From NCBI RefSeq assembly GCF_963576615.1, contig NC_088711.1, positions 63,087,248 to 63,151,247 on the forward strand: a stretch of DNA of 64,000 nucleotides, written 5' to 3'. This stretch comes from Watersipora subatra. Its lineage: Eukaryota > Bryozoa > Gymnolaemata > Cheilostomatida > Watersiporidae. The first letter of the stretch is position 1, and each line of letters starts with the position of its first letter. The position numbers and the translations under genes were made by a program. The notes beneath the pieces are model-generated. The model saw only the letters and a program-made list of their open reading frames with translations. It made no database searches and was not told the DNA's origin. This document shows positions 47,301 through 60,100 of the stretch, in pieces.

Positions 47301-50300
47301 GTGCTTGGAATCGTGAGTTGTTTATCATAGAAATAATCTGTACATGGAGAACTAATGACACTGATTCCTTTGTCATCTTCATTGGTTCTCTGGAGTTGTC
47401 CTACCTTCGCCTGACACTAGCGTCATTATCGTAGTTGATAAATATAAGCGGTAAGCAATAAAATAGGCGGTAAGAGCACACAACACCGCATATGAAAATT
47501 GTGACATCACAATTTCTGAGCCTATGCCAGTAAACATTTCTGCGGTAGAGCTCTGGGAAAATCCTATAAACACCAACCAATGTCTGTCTCACCATGGCAA
47601 ACAATAGCTCATTTAAAAGCCAAGACTTCGATGTATTGAAATATACAATAAAAAAATTATGTAATTTATGTGCTTTAAAGATGTGGTTGCGTCAAATTTG
47701 AGTTGATCTTAAAAGAAAGCATTTTTTTTCTCTATCAGTTGATATGTTGTTTGTTGTGTTAGGCGATCTCATTGCCAAGATATTTGAAGATTAAAATCGA
47801 AAAAATCTGGTCACGGTAAAAACGCTCAGGCCAAAAAAACATGCCCAGACTTGCCCAAAATGATGTCACGCGTGATTTATCTGTCAATGTATCTCGTATT
47901 CACATCGGCTATTTGCGATAAAAATCTAGTCCTACGCGGCTCTATTGGCATATATTTTATTTTGTATTTGCTCATGTTGGTTAGAATACAATTTTAAACC
48001 CCGCTACAGATACATTATTATGAATGTTTTAAAGGTCTCAAATAACGAAAATTGAAAATTTGTCTTACTCACTTTCTCCAAATGCTGTGTAAACATTTGA
48101 GTACCGACTACCAATTCTACCGGTCTACGGTAATTCTGTCAAGCAAACTATGTAGAATAAGGTCTTTGTATCAGCACAGTTCCGCCGCTACCCACACTAA
48201 CGATATACAGCCTCCCAAAAGCCCCGCCCACACTATGTCCGTCGCCTATCCTTAGGGCGGGGCTGTATATCATTGCCCACACTGAAAACGCGTTTCTTAC
48301 TACTGTAAGTAAAATAAGCAAGCTGCGTCTTTGAAAAGAATATACATAGTTATAGAGTTTTAAGGATGAGAAGTCTGCTGCAAACTGGATTTGAACTCAC
48401 ATTCTCCAGTTCTGCGGACATCCATATACCGTATCCAATTCACTACAATATTATGCCAATCATGTTTTGCATTATCTTCAACAATATTATTTTATTATAT
48501 AATTTTTACAAGCAAAAAATTTTCATCTCGGCATAAAGCTTTTATTAAAAATATTCATCAAGTCGTGGCCACTCACATAGTTTTAGCTAATACAATAAGA
48601 CAAATTCATCTACAGCAACAAACTCAAACAAAACATCATGGTTTATGCAGCACACATTCAAGTCTCTCTTTCCCCTTTATGGCAGTTTCCACACTGACAA
48701 AGCTGCTTCGGCTGGTGGGACGACATAAACATCCTGTAATCAGTAAAACAAATGCAATAAATATGTCATTCGTAGATATGTCATTCTAAAGCGTATCTAC
48801 TGAAAGCTTTCAAATTGGGAGTTTGATAGATTGCGAGTGTAATTTTAAAAACGAATAAATGTTTAACAAAGGCACAATACACCAAGCCAATGATTCGAAG
48901 CTGTGGTTCTGGAAGTTAAAGATTTGCATTGATTAATCGATTTTCTTCATTTTCTACAAGTGAAAAGTGAACATCTAAAATCAAATCATAAATCTAATTT
49001 ACTAGATAAAACTGCCACAAAAAATTTGAAGCAAATGTAGCTAGGTGAACCGATAAAAAAACATAAAACGATGATTAGTGATAGCAAAAAGTTATAATTT
49101 TATTAATTAGTACATGTATTAATGAGTACTAAAATATTACCTTTAGTATATTCATCAATCTAAGCCATTGTATTGCTAGATGCTAAAGATTAAAAAGAAG
49201 CCGTCAAGAACTCACTGTACATACGTATCTCGCATGCGCAGGAAATTACATTTTAGCCTCAAACAGGGAAATATAATCTGAATGTAAACTCAACAGGAAA
49301 CTCTATAGGAGACTCAAAGTAAAAGATAAATTTACCTCCATTCTCCGATCTTCCTCCGTAAAACTTTAACTACCTGATGCCAAGAAAACTCGGAGTCACC
49401 TTCGCAGTAACTTTACAGCAATTTTTACAATTATGTTGTTTGCCAATAAAACGTGTCGATTGAGTAATTCATTAAAGTAACGATGTTAATTAATTTAGTA
49501 AATATCGATGTCCGTGCGATTTAATAATAGATTAAAATCCCTAAATTTGAGATCACAGACAACGCGTTTTACGAGTGATAACATTTATTACGGCCTATAT
49601 AAAAATTTCGCGCTGTTGATTGGCTAAGGAAGCAACCTCATATTTATCGCTCGTAGTTTCTTTTCAGATATATTGCTTGTGACGTCACGGAAGAAGCACC
49701 CGCTGGAATGTGAGCTTTTTAAAAGAGGGCCTCATTCAAACGCATATATCTCTGGACAGAGTTGGTCTACAAAGACAAAATGGCATCAAATTGTAGCTGA
49801 TGTTTTAGTTTTTTATTGGTCTTAATTTCATTCAATCGAATTTTTTGACGCAACCACATCTTTAAGTTTTTGTTTCACTGTGGTGTAATATTTATTCAGT
49901 TATCTACGTGAACAAAGAAGAGAGTATGCCTGTAGCTTTAAGTACATTTTTTATTTTTGCAAATATACATTTACCAAAATAGGATACGGCATAAGAAATG
50001 ACTATAACAAGTGTTGGATATTCTTTGGGTTACTATAGTTTGGCTTGTGATACCACATATCGAATATGGTCATCAAGTGCAAATGCCGCTATTGGCTCCA
50101 TCTACTCCAATTCCGCTTATAAAACATAGCAATGTGTAAGAAATCACCGAAAATTTGTACCGATTTCTTTTTCTTGATTGACAATGTACTAGGGATGGCA
50201 TTTGTTGTTTGAAAAGGTGTTATCGACTATCGTTGGAGTTGTCCCACCGATAGCAATAGTATCGAATTATCAATAAGCAGACAGAGTTCATCGATAGTTA

Positions 50301-53300
50301 TCGAGTGACTTTGCAGCTGGTAAAACTATCGAATTATCGTGCCTGAAAAGATCGAAGATTGTGGGAAGGAATAGGAAAAGTTGTTCGAGCTATCAGAGCG
50401 TTCAAGTTATCAGAGCACTGTCACAAGTCCATGAATTTATTAGTAGATAAATGTACATATACAAACTATATATAAATCAAACGCATAGATGGCTTGTTGC
50501 AAATTAAAAGGCTTCTAGTGTAAAATTTAAAAAAAATTTCATCAGAAAGTATAGAGACTTTTCTATCACTTGAGATTGGTTTGTTGTTTGAAGTGATGTG
50601 ATTGCCAGGACGTTTTCAGATTAAAATTAGCCAAACTTGATCGCTGTTGAAATGCTCAGAAGAAAAGACATCTTTTTTGAGTGTTTTAACTAATGATATA
50701 CAGCCCCCAGGAATGATATACAGGGGGCTGTATATCATTGTTTTAACCAAGATCAAGTTTGCCGATTTTTCTCAAGTTTATTCGAAGGTTAGCTCACTTT
50801 TTTTAGCTTTCGGAGGGCCATCGCTAAGCAGATGATTGGCAAAATTTGATTTTTGCAAACCTTTAGAAAAGTCGTTAACGCAAATATTTTGCTGATGATG
50901 GTAATAACGACGTCTAATAACTACTAAAAGTTGAGGTTTGTCTCTATGGTTTGGAATAAAGTGATTTTCTAAAGCGATAACAACCATCGTAGTAGCCGTT
51001 GGGCAAAAAACTGTTCGAGTTAACCAAGTTGAGGTCGAATTATCTAAAGCAATTTATCATTGCGTGGGAACGGACCAAACAATTCCGTTCGAGTTAACCA
51101 TGTGTTCGAGCTATCCGAGGGTGATAACTATCGAATTATATTATTTTTTATTATTCGATAACGATATATTTATTTCAGATGTTTCGATAGGCTAAAAATA
51201 GGCAACCTATTCATATCGAGAAAGACAACTATCGACTATCGAAATCGAGCGATCGTGCAACCCTACAATGTACCACACAAGGTTTTGTATTTACTTTTCT
51301 TGAACTTTGTGAGCTGATGTCGTGTTATTATCTATTTATTTGTTCTTTAAACGCAGCATTATCACAATTGTTATCGCTCTTTTTTATCCTTTTACTATTC
51401 TACTTTTATCATGGAGGGAGCATGACAAGGATCCAAACACATTTTTCCAAGTCTTAGAAGACATGAAGACGGAGCAGCTCGCCTTCAGAGTCTCTATTCT
51501 GGGAGAGAAGTACAATGAGACACCAGGTAGTTAACAACTGCAGACTAGGTTCTTGCTCTGCAATAGATTTTTTATATCTAAATAAATTTCTTTTTTATAA
51601 GGAATATTGAAAATGCAATGATTAAAACATGTCAATGAATAGAAATAGGCAACCTTCCTCAATCATCTGTGGGCTATTATGTAAACTTGTTTCCTATTGG
51701 ATTTTTTGTGTAGAAGTCACCATTACTGATTAAGTGAACATTACTAATTACAGTCGCTCTCTTTAGCTCTAATCTAACTTTATTTTGTTGTTATACTTTG
51801 CTCTGGTTCTCACTTTTGTGATAGGGCTACAGTTCATCTATTTTTATTCATGTTTTTGTTGAGAAAAAGTATATATTTGAACATTATTGAATGCAAATGA
51901 GAATTTGTACAATATGATCAAAAATTTGCGAAGCAGCAACCAAGCTAAATTTTTATTTTTTCAAGATGGTTTAATAGAATTGAAAAATTTTGCCTGTATA
52001 TTTCGCACAATTAAATGGAATCCAGTATGAAATCTGGCCACTTGTCATGGAAATATTTAGTGCTGGGTTCTCGGTCCACTTTTTGACACTAAATGTAGTG
52101 TCGAGACAATTAACGTGTGATTCGAATAATTTGAATAGTTAGGGTATAATTCTATCCAACTCGGGAGGCAGATGTAGCTGGTTTTTAGCCACATGGTTCA
52201 GTCCCCTGTACGGATTTATTCCAATTTTATGTAGGACAATGTTAAACAAGTTTACAGATTGTTTCTGCTGAGGAACAAGTCAAATGTTTAGAGTTCCGTT
52301 ACACTAAATTTCAACTAAATTTTTAATTCTAGTCTTCAATGGTTTCATTGTATTAGTTATTTCTTAATTATATATGGAGACTAACAACAGATTTTGCATT
52401 CCTTATTACGCAATGATGAGAGAATTAGAAAGTTTGCTGTTGCTGTCATCAGCGCAAATGACAATGAGTTGGGTGAGCTACTGTATTATCTGCTTACAGA
52501 AGTATTTAAGCGGATGCAAGAGGTGATGGGTGATTACATTGTTGAGTGGGGATATCAGGAGAGTAAGGAGAAATACTATCAGGTGCTATCCAGTGCCCAT
52601 GTTGTTGTCTCAACAGCTTTGCATGAGTTCTTTGGCGTTGCTATGTAAGTGTTTAAATGTGTTGTCTTCTCATGATACTGTGATAGGGCAACTTCCAAGA
52701 GAACCATTGTGGTCAATGTAAAAGAATTTTTTTGTAAAGACAGTATGAATAACTTTCATTTTAGGCTGGAAGCTGTGCACTTTGGATGTTATCCACTGGC
52801 ACCTCATGGATTAGCATATCCTGAACACTTTCCTGGTAGGTTGGCACTTTCCCTCCAAAATCTTGTTCCTAGCTTGTTAGTTTTATTGATCTATCCTGCT
52901 TCAAATGAAAAGTTTGACTTTTCCCGATCGGACATACTCATATTTGTTACAGAAAAACGTCACTTAAGTATTGGTTTTTATTATATTATTTATGATCTTT
53001 TCTGAAAACAAATTTTATTTAATGCACAAGTTCGTAATTTAATTATAAAATTCATGCATCGCTCAATAAAATATCTGATGGTATTCTACCAACAGCTGAT
53101 TGAATACACTATGATGTCAGTACATTTGTTTTTTAGAGGAATGTCTCTACAGGACTACCTCACAGCTCACCAAGAAACTGAGATATTTCTCCAGATATCC
53201 TCACAAGACTACTAAATTCAAGGTTATTTAAAAGCAATTTACATGGTGAATTCTCTTGTATTTTACCGCTATTCACCATTACAAGGACATCTAATTTATC

Positions 53301-53381
53301 ATTAAATGATTTTAGCTGGATGTGTCAAAATACTCATGGCAGACCCTTCGTGAAGAGTATGAACAGGTGCTGGCAGGTTGA
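44385..53381 (+). CDS. QTMAN (GTDC1): tRNA-queuosine alpha-mannosyltransferase (GTDC1), complete, eight exons, 361 aa
   Basis: This GT-B glycosyltransferase (GT4-like) transfers mannose to queuosine at the wobble base of tRNA-Asp. Exons: 44385-44558, 45198-45397, 46349-46582, 51417-51526, 52500-52644, 52765-52835, 53137-53222 and 53316-53381. Phases all agree; total 1086 nt. Family landmarks: [13 protein letters not shown] at the N-terminus, [92 protein letters not shown] (EX7E motif, split by an intron) and FSRYP. It is shorter than the human protein (458 aa), mainly because the low-complexity loop before HIVWPHRW is missing. Intron 3 (46583-51416) is 4.8 kb and packed with transposons. The conserved start at [12 protein letters not shown] and in-frame TGA support completeness. 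Confidence 0.95.
45659..45685. repeat. (ATA)n microsatellite in QTMAN intron 2
   Basis: Uninterrupted aataat run of about 25 bp. Confidence 0.8.
46733..47674. mobile_element. TTAA-flanked foldback element, 942 bp, in QTMAN intron 3
   Basis: Arms of about 60 bp: agcacataaattacataat at the left and its complement at the right, extending to cagagtcttggctt/aagccaagacttcg. TTAA at 46729-46732 and 47675-47678. No ORF. piggyBac-type target choice. Confidence 0.75.
48199..48275. mobile_element. 77-bp miniature of the gatatacag element family, 8-bp target duplication
   Basis: Flanked by cccacact at 48191-48198 and 48276-48283. Begins aacgatatacagcc and ends ggctgtatatcattg. Its right half matches the right end of the 814-bp copy (ccccgcccac, then cctatcctt). 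Confidence 0.85.
48370..48450 (-). repeat. tRNA-like SINE head
   Basis: On the minus strand tagtgaattggatacgg (A-box-like) precedes gagttcaaatcca (good B box) with a plausible spacing. The stems are imperfect; read as a tRNA-derived retroposon remnant. Confidence 0.45.
50379..51123. mobile_element. CAGTC-family element, copy 2, nested
   Basis: Matches 19680-20430 along its length in the same orientation, but both termini are eroded. Interrupted by the 49-bp element at 50692-50740. Confidence 0.75.
50692..50740. mobile_element. 49-bp gatatacag element, innermost of three nested insertions
   Basis: Begins aatgatatacagccccc and ends gggggctgtatatcatt, so almost all of it is terminal repeat. 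Flanked by ttttaact (50684-50691) and ttttaacc (50741-50748). The undisturbed sequence is visible in the sister copy near 20033. Confidence 0.85.
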
Positions 53382-53893
53382 ATATCGAAATATGGATGAC
53401 TACGAGCTGCTAGTGGCGGAGGGAAAACTAGCCAATCCAGGAAAGCTTAACACCGAGAAGACAACATCTACACACAAGATAGTCTGCGTTGTATATTTGC
53501 TCTGACAAATGACACTGGAAAGCTAACGATTGCTGTCCATTATGTGCTTCTGAGAAAGATGACTCCCGTTAGATTTGACAAAGCACATGAAACGCATGTG
53601 ATTATTCATTATTTAAATGTGATTATTCATACGAAACATCAAATGTGTAGGTGAAATCCGATGGTCTAGTGACAGTCAACCTGGTTGTTCACATGCACAT
53701 ATTACATAGAGAGAATGCCACAAGTTGTTAGACATAGTTACATGATGTCACAACTCTAAAATATGTGTTTGCTATTTACTGCACATGCAGAACAGATTGT
53801 GTTGTCTAAACAAGTTGTATTTTCATTATAAAGTCTAAAGATGTGAGCGAATGAGACGGAAAGGAGCAGTATAATAATGGACTGCTCTGATCT

Positions 53894-53899
53894 AATAAA
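53894..53899 (+). promoter_or_regulatory. Possible poly(A) signal for QTMAN
   Basis: AATAAA about 510 bp after the QTMAN stop, in the gap before the convergent APP gene. Confidence 0.3.
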
Positions 53900-54137
53900 T
53901 AACTAGTAAAATAGATACAATTGTATGCAGTAAACTTGGCTGCATTGTCTAACCTGTCATTGTGATCAGATGTCTGGAACAATGCAGCTATTGTGTACAA
54001 TACAGTGAGTTCACAGTGACCTCTAGCTATTCAATAAAATTATCTTGTTAAGTATCTCAACAGCTAGTGGACTACAAACTGCAGGTGCAAAGTGAAGTAG
54101 TTAGGTTAGAGGTTGATAGATCAGTATGTTGCGGAAC

Positions 54138-54188
54138 CTAGAGCTTTTTCTGTTCCAACAGTGAGTATGTTGGGTTCTCGTATCCATT
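54138..54188 (-). other. APP terminal exon with the GYENPTY sorting/adaptor motif
   Basis: NGYENPTYSLLEQKKL then stop TAG (54138-54140). In APP proteins this NPxY motif binds PTB adaptors (Fe65, Mint/X11, Dab) and drives endocytosis. The residues after NPTY differ from vertebrate KFFEQMQN. Confidence 0.92.
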
Positions 54189-57100
54189 CTAAAAAAGATA
54201 ATTGACTGGCATGATAAGTGTACATTGATTAACACAACAAATGTATGAGAGTCATACAAATGTGCTGCATGACGTTAATGACTAGTGACGTCGCAGCAAA
54301 ATTGGGGAGCAGTCAGTGATGCGCCTTTCCACATAATCGGTGTGGAGTTATCGTTTCATGGCTGCAGTGTCCAAACAAATTACGTGAATTATGCTATGGG
54401 TTGGTGTAGCTGTCAAATACCACTACTTTCATGACCTTCCAGCGAACTTCTACTGCGAAATACTTCAGCGCACTATTGCTGACAGCGTGTATGTGATGAC
54501 GCATGACCGAGATAAGTTATTGTTGACCATATTGATTCATGTAGCGTAACAGTTGAGCGTAAAACGATTATCACCGTGTCACTTAATGACTTGTGCTATC
54601 AGTTATGCACTACTGCAGTTAACAACTGATAGCAACTACACTATTAACAGTAGGGAATCTATTTGAAACTGCATAATTAAACAGGCTTTGCAATGGAACT
54701 GGCTAAGTGAAGATAACTCTCTAACCATTGATAGAACACATAGCCAACAAACTCCAATATTTCACCTATTGGGCGCCTGTATCTGAGATGAACTACAAGA
54801 CAACAGTTCACTTGATTTGCTTGTTACTTTCTGATCCGAATCACCAGAATTTGAAATGATGAAGACCGGTTGTGTAACAAAAGGTGAGTGAATTTGATAG
54901 TATTTTACGGATGATTATTATGTTTACCTGCATGGCCACTATATGCCTGTCCTCTGGACATACGGAATGAATGCTCTGTGAAACCTCCAGGTAGTTGTGA
55001 GACCTTCTTTTGGGTCTATGTTTTGATCGTTTAACAACAACGATAACGACGAAAATTGTGAACAGCGTCGTAACAACACCTGTCAAAAAAGGGAGTATGC
55101 ATGACGAATGGCTCACAAGTGTTTATCATTTTTACATAAACTATTCTTTATTTCGACCTGAAAAATATCGAGTCATAAGTCATAAAAGTAATGAAACACT
55201 AGCAACATAATAGAGATGGGCTACATTGTTCGCTTTTGATAAACAAAGCCAGATTTTTTTCATTCTCGAAATGAACAAAACAGATGGTGTTAATTGTAGC
55301 TGATACTAACTGCACTATAGATCGACAACTTAAAAATTTCCAAGTTTCCTTACAGCGATAGTGTAACGATGCCTGGGTGCGCCAGTGCTGAAGGGTTATA
55401 CTTGGCTGAAAGGCAGATCATGTTTCTATAAGGAGCCATAGTAGAGCGATGTTTGTGCGAAGCCTCATGTCAAGGTTGTATCCTTAAGAGGTCAAGGACA
55501 AAATGAGTTAATGAACAGCTTTAGTTACTACTGCATCAAACTATGATATATACAGCCTTCTCTTCTGCAATTTTCAGTTTCATGTAAAAACAGATAGATA
55601 AGAGCGCTTCAACAACAAAGATTTCTGCATAAGAAGCAACAGGAAAGCATGACCTACATATGTAGTATATGCGCGCACAAGTGTGATGTCATTAGTCGTT
55701 AAGCCTGTTTTTCATAGCACAAAATATGGCGCATCGCATGGGTGTTTCGCTTCCAAACAACTATATTGAATTATGACACAACAGAATGAGAGCGACACGA
55801 CAGAAAGAGAGCGACACGACATGAGAGCGACACGACAGCGACACGACATGAGAGCGACACGACATGAGAGCGACACGACATGAGAGCGACACGACATGAG
55901 AGCGACACGACATGAGAGTCACACGACATGAGAGCGACACGGCATGAGAGCGACACGGCATGAGAGCGACACGGCATGAGAGCGACACGACAGAAAGAGC
56001 GCGACACGACAGAAAGAGAGCGACACGACATGAGAGCAATGCGACACGACATGAGAGCGACACGACATGAGAGCGACACGGCATGAGAGCGATATGGCAT
56101 GAGAGCGACACGACATGAGAGCGACACGACATGAGAGCGACACGACATGAGAGCGACACGACATGAGAGTCACACGACATGAGAGTCACACGACATGAGA
56201 GCGACACGACATGAAAGCGACACGACATGAGAGCGACACGACATGAGAGCGACACGGCATGAGAGCGACACGACATGAGAGCGACACAACATGAGAGCGA
56301 CACGACATGAGAGCGACACGACGTGAGAGTGACACGACATGAGAGTGCTGGCATACGGTTGGGTGTCATACGGTGGAGTGCCATACGGTTTGGTGTCACT
56401 ACGCTATCGCCGGTGAGGTTGAAAAGCACTGCCAGTGCGTAAGAAAAATGTGAGAATCGTAAAGACACGCATATATAAACGCAAATGAAGATTACTTCAA
56501 ACCTGCAGTATAATTAATATTTAGATTTAGACAGCATTTATCTAGTCAGATAGAAGAACTCAAACATACAAGACAGGAAATAGAATAGCACGAAATACTC
56601 TTAATATTCACCGAATGTTATAAGGAAAGCAATGAGTGGCCAGGATTGTAGATTTACGCTTGCTGCAGTCATGGACTCTGTCTCCGCACCTCCCACCTAA
56701 CCAATGAGAAGATTCAGTGATAATGCATGTCAGAGGATAATGCTCTTATCGCTCAGCTGTGTAATTTCCTTACAAGGTTATAACAGATCAAGGATATACC
56801 ATTAGAGACTCCAAAACATTCTAGCTACACGAGCAGCAAATAAAAGCTGACAATGAGGTTGTCCAGCGGAGGCTCTGCCTTATTGGCTGTTAGTTAAAAC
56901 CGCTGGGTACAAGACCTAGACTCTGAATATCAAACAAAAATGCACACTGACCTCTTCTGTAACTAGCGTTTTCCTGCTTGTTTCTATCAACGGCGTGTCA
57001 TCTCCCCTCTCATTTGTCACTGGGAAATTAAAACACAAATATGAACTCAAAAGTTTATGGTCGATTTAGTGTGTCCTGCATCACCCAAACTGCACTAAAG

Positions 57101-60100
57101 AACCTTCATTGTTAGTGGTTTGGTCAGGAAATATTTTACTACCAAAGCGGATGGATATACTCCACTTCTATTACAGTAGAGTTCAGGCATTCATCTTTGA
57201 AGGCAACTTCAAGGCACTGGCGTAGAAACTATCAAAAAAACTTTCTGTTATTCAACGGTACAAAGTAAAGCTAAAGTTGAACTCAAAGTAAAGCTACCGT
57301 GACAATGTAACTAATCGGCGAAAACAAAAGTCTTGTTATGAACAAGTCAAGCAGAACAATTCATTGGCAACAAAATAATTATGGCTCCATCAATACTAGG
57401 GACTAGTGTCGTAACTACCTGTGCTTCCAAGATCTTAGGCCTAGCATTGCCTAACCCTTTCTCTTTGAAAATATTAAAAGGTTTTAGGGCTATAGTATAG
57501 ACTCTCTAATTAAATACTAACTAGTTGAAACAACTTAATCAATATGAGAAGAAAAGATACATACAAAGCCAAGCCCGTGAGCGAGCTCAACATAGAACCA
57601 TTGATTAGCCTACTCGAGGAATCAATTAGGTTATTATGGCTCCTAATTACATCCATTAATGTGATCGACCATTGTTTTATTTTCAGTGTCGCTTACATGC
57701 ATTTTAGTAGGCCACCTGACACCAAATGGCTGTATCCATTTGCCCTTTCTGCTGTGATATATCTAATATTAGGGAAGAAATGCAAAAGAATGTCAGTACT
57801 TAGAAATTATGGAAGGGAGTCTGTTCACAGACAAATACTGTCAAACACGTTAGCTTGAACCCACCGCCACAGGAAACACCACAGGAAACACCACGTACTA
57901 ACATTTGTATAAAGATGACCCGATCACATACCAGGCAAGCGGTGGCTGGGTACAAAGTTATGAGACAGTTTGGTGGTTTCAGCATCTAGTGGAGGTCTTC
58001 CAGTAACCGCTTTCACCAAAGAAGACCTGAGCTCCTCTCCCTATAAAGGAACTCCAGCTGTTATAAAGTAGCGATATATTATCTAAGCTAGTCAGATTAT
58101 CCAGTAGGCATCGTGCGCTGCCAGATTGTTAATATCATCTGAATCAGCTATTGTTCTCATGAGATGAGAGTTTGTTCAGCTGTGTGTGTATAACAGTGCT
58201 GTCTTTGCAAATATAACTGGTAGACACATATCGGTCACGTAAAAGCACCCCTCAGCCTTCCTAATAGTAATGTATGGAAGTTGTGGAATGCACACCTGAG
58301 CTGTGTAGCTTGTGTAACCCAATTCTTACTCTACTGCCGTGTCAAACTGTATAGTTTTGTATTTGTGCAATTGGGTTACTGTGAATAATGTGTGGATCAT
58401 GCTAAGAATAGGCCACAGTGATGAGGTGCAACCCAAATTACAGCTAAACACTAATCTATAACTAATCAAACCTTACGATTTTTTGCAATGTGCTGCAGTT
58501 GTACATTGCGAAAAAAACAAGGGGAAAAAACTGGTGAAAATTACAACGTAAACAATATAAAAATAATTAAAATATATCAGCTAGACTAGTTAGAGTAAGT
58601 TAAGCGATGGATCTCTATAATCAGTCTCTTCTCCGTAGCAGCACATCGCAAGCCTATGTTTCTGTTTTCATGACTCCAAGTAAAGTAGCGAAGCCTTCTT
58701 TTACTTATTAGTAATTCACAAATTTCGTTTTTATGTCTCTTTTTACATTAATAATATTTATTTATATATAGTGTATTTACTAGAATGATATGTGTAATTA
58801 CCTGTTCTAACATGCGTACAAAGCAAATCCTAGAATAACCTAATTTCATATAAAGAGGTCGGAATGAATGAAATTAAAAATGAGTCAGGTTTAGTGAGAG
58901 GCTTGATGATTCAAACTATATGAGTAGAGTAGTGACAAGAAGTCAAGGATGAACTGTAAGGTTACAGGAAGGACTGCTATTGAGAAACGTGACCCGACAA
59001 ATATAATGGGTGGGGAGAATGGATGAAGTGATTCAGGTTCCGATGAACTACAATTGCCCCGCGGGCCTTAGAGGTAGACATGAAAAATAACTGTCATTTA
59101 ATAGGAGTATCACTCAAGCAACTATTGAGACCACATCATGCTTAAAAATTCAGAGCTGCTTGTCCACAGCGGTGATGGACTCAAGAACCAGCTAATGGAG
59201 TAAAGACTTCTGTTAAGCCTGTTAAGACCTCTGGATGACCTCGATAGTACAATATTTAGTGGTTGCTGACTGGTTTGTTATATAAACACTACAGATTAAT
59301 AATTACATATTGGCACCTACTAGACTGGACTGTGTAATTACAAAACAAGTAGACCATAGAGATGTTTCGGACACTCGCGTTTACAGAAGTGCAGACTGCA
59401 GACTACTGTACAAGCTATAACATGGTCTGTTCTATGATCAGTCAAAATACAACAGAAACATGAGAAGACCCGTGCAAAACCACTGAAGAAGGTGCGTATT
59501 ACGGGCTAGCTTCACATCCATGGGGTATATTCTATTAGAAAAGGACTAAGATCGCTGGGACACGTGTACAGGATGGGTTGAGTGAATGGCAAGACAACTA
59601 GGCCTATTATATTCGGGACTCTATGAAATAAGAATCATGGCAGATCCAGACTGAGATACAAAGATGTAGTTAAGTGTAACATGAAGTCGAGGAACTAGAC
59701 ACAAACAGATGGTAAGAGAAGGTGGAAAACAGAGCTGCATGGAAGTCAGTGATGAAGCCTAAACCATAAGACAGTCATTGTCGAAACGACCGACTGCAAG
59801 ATAGAGACATTATTAAAGCTCTTTTCCCACATTACCGACGTAATGTGGTTAAGACGTAAGAGCCCATATCCAAACGAAAACAACCAAAGTTTGCAATGAT
59901 CGGCCACAAATTAAACTTTAAAAATTAATTTTGTAGTAGCTCTTTACTGTTCTATTGTCACACGAATCTATTTGTTACATTTTTAGTCAAGTTTGGAGTA
60001 ACAGCGAATATTGGACTCGCTAATAATAAATTGTCCAATGATATGTGAGCTTCAGTTGTATCTGGCAAAATCATATTGAGCATGACCACAGCCATTTAGT

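Larger units (their letters stand above)
47679..49861. mobile_element. TTAA-flanked element, 2183 bp, sharing a TTAA with its neighbour
   Basis: Ends agatgtggttgcgtcaaa and its complement at 49844-49861; TTAA at 47675-47678 and 49862-49865. The left TTAA is also the right TTAA of the preceding element. Contains the 77-bp element at 48199-48275 and a tRNA-like sequence near 48370-48450. No transposase seen. Confidence 0.7.
50190..51265. mobile_element. hAT-like element with 8-bp target duplication, hosting two nested insertions
   Basis: Ends tagggatggca and (inverted) tagggttgca, flanked by caatgtac at 50182-50189 and 51266-51273. Its own sequence, rich in actatcga words, is split by a CAGTC-family element at about 50379-51123. 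TAGGG-type ends with 8-bp duplications fit hAT. Confidence 0.8.

Noticed and set aside
48391-48789. Plus-strand ORF of 132 codons
   Set aside because: Lies within the TTAA element and overlaps the tRNA-like sequence; low-complexity composition and no homology.
55761-56468. Minus-strand ORF of 235 codons rich in SCRVALM repeats
   Set aside because: Translation of the 16-bp array in an APP intron; overlapping ORFs in the other frames show the same pattern.
57544-57858. Plus-strand ORF of 104 codons inside an APP intron
   Set aside because: Has a hydrophobic patch but no recognisable homology, no splice partners or poly(A) support; random open frame is the simpler reading.
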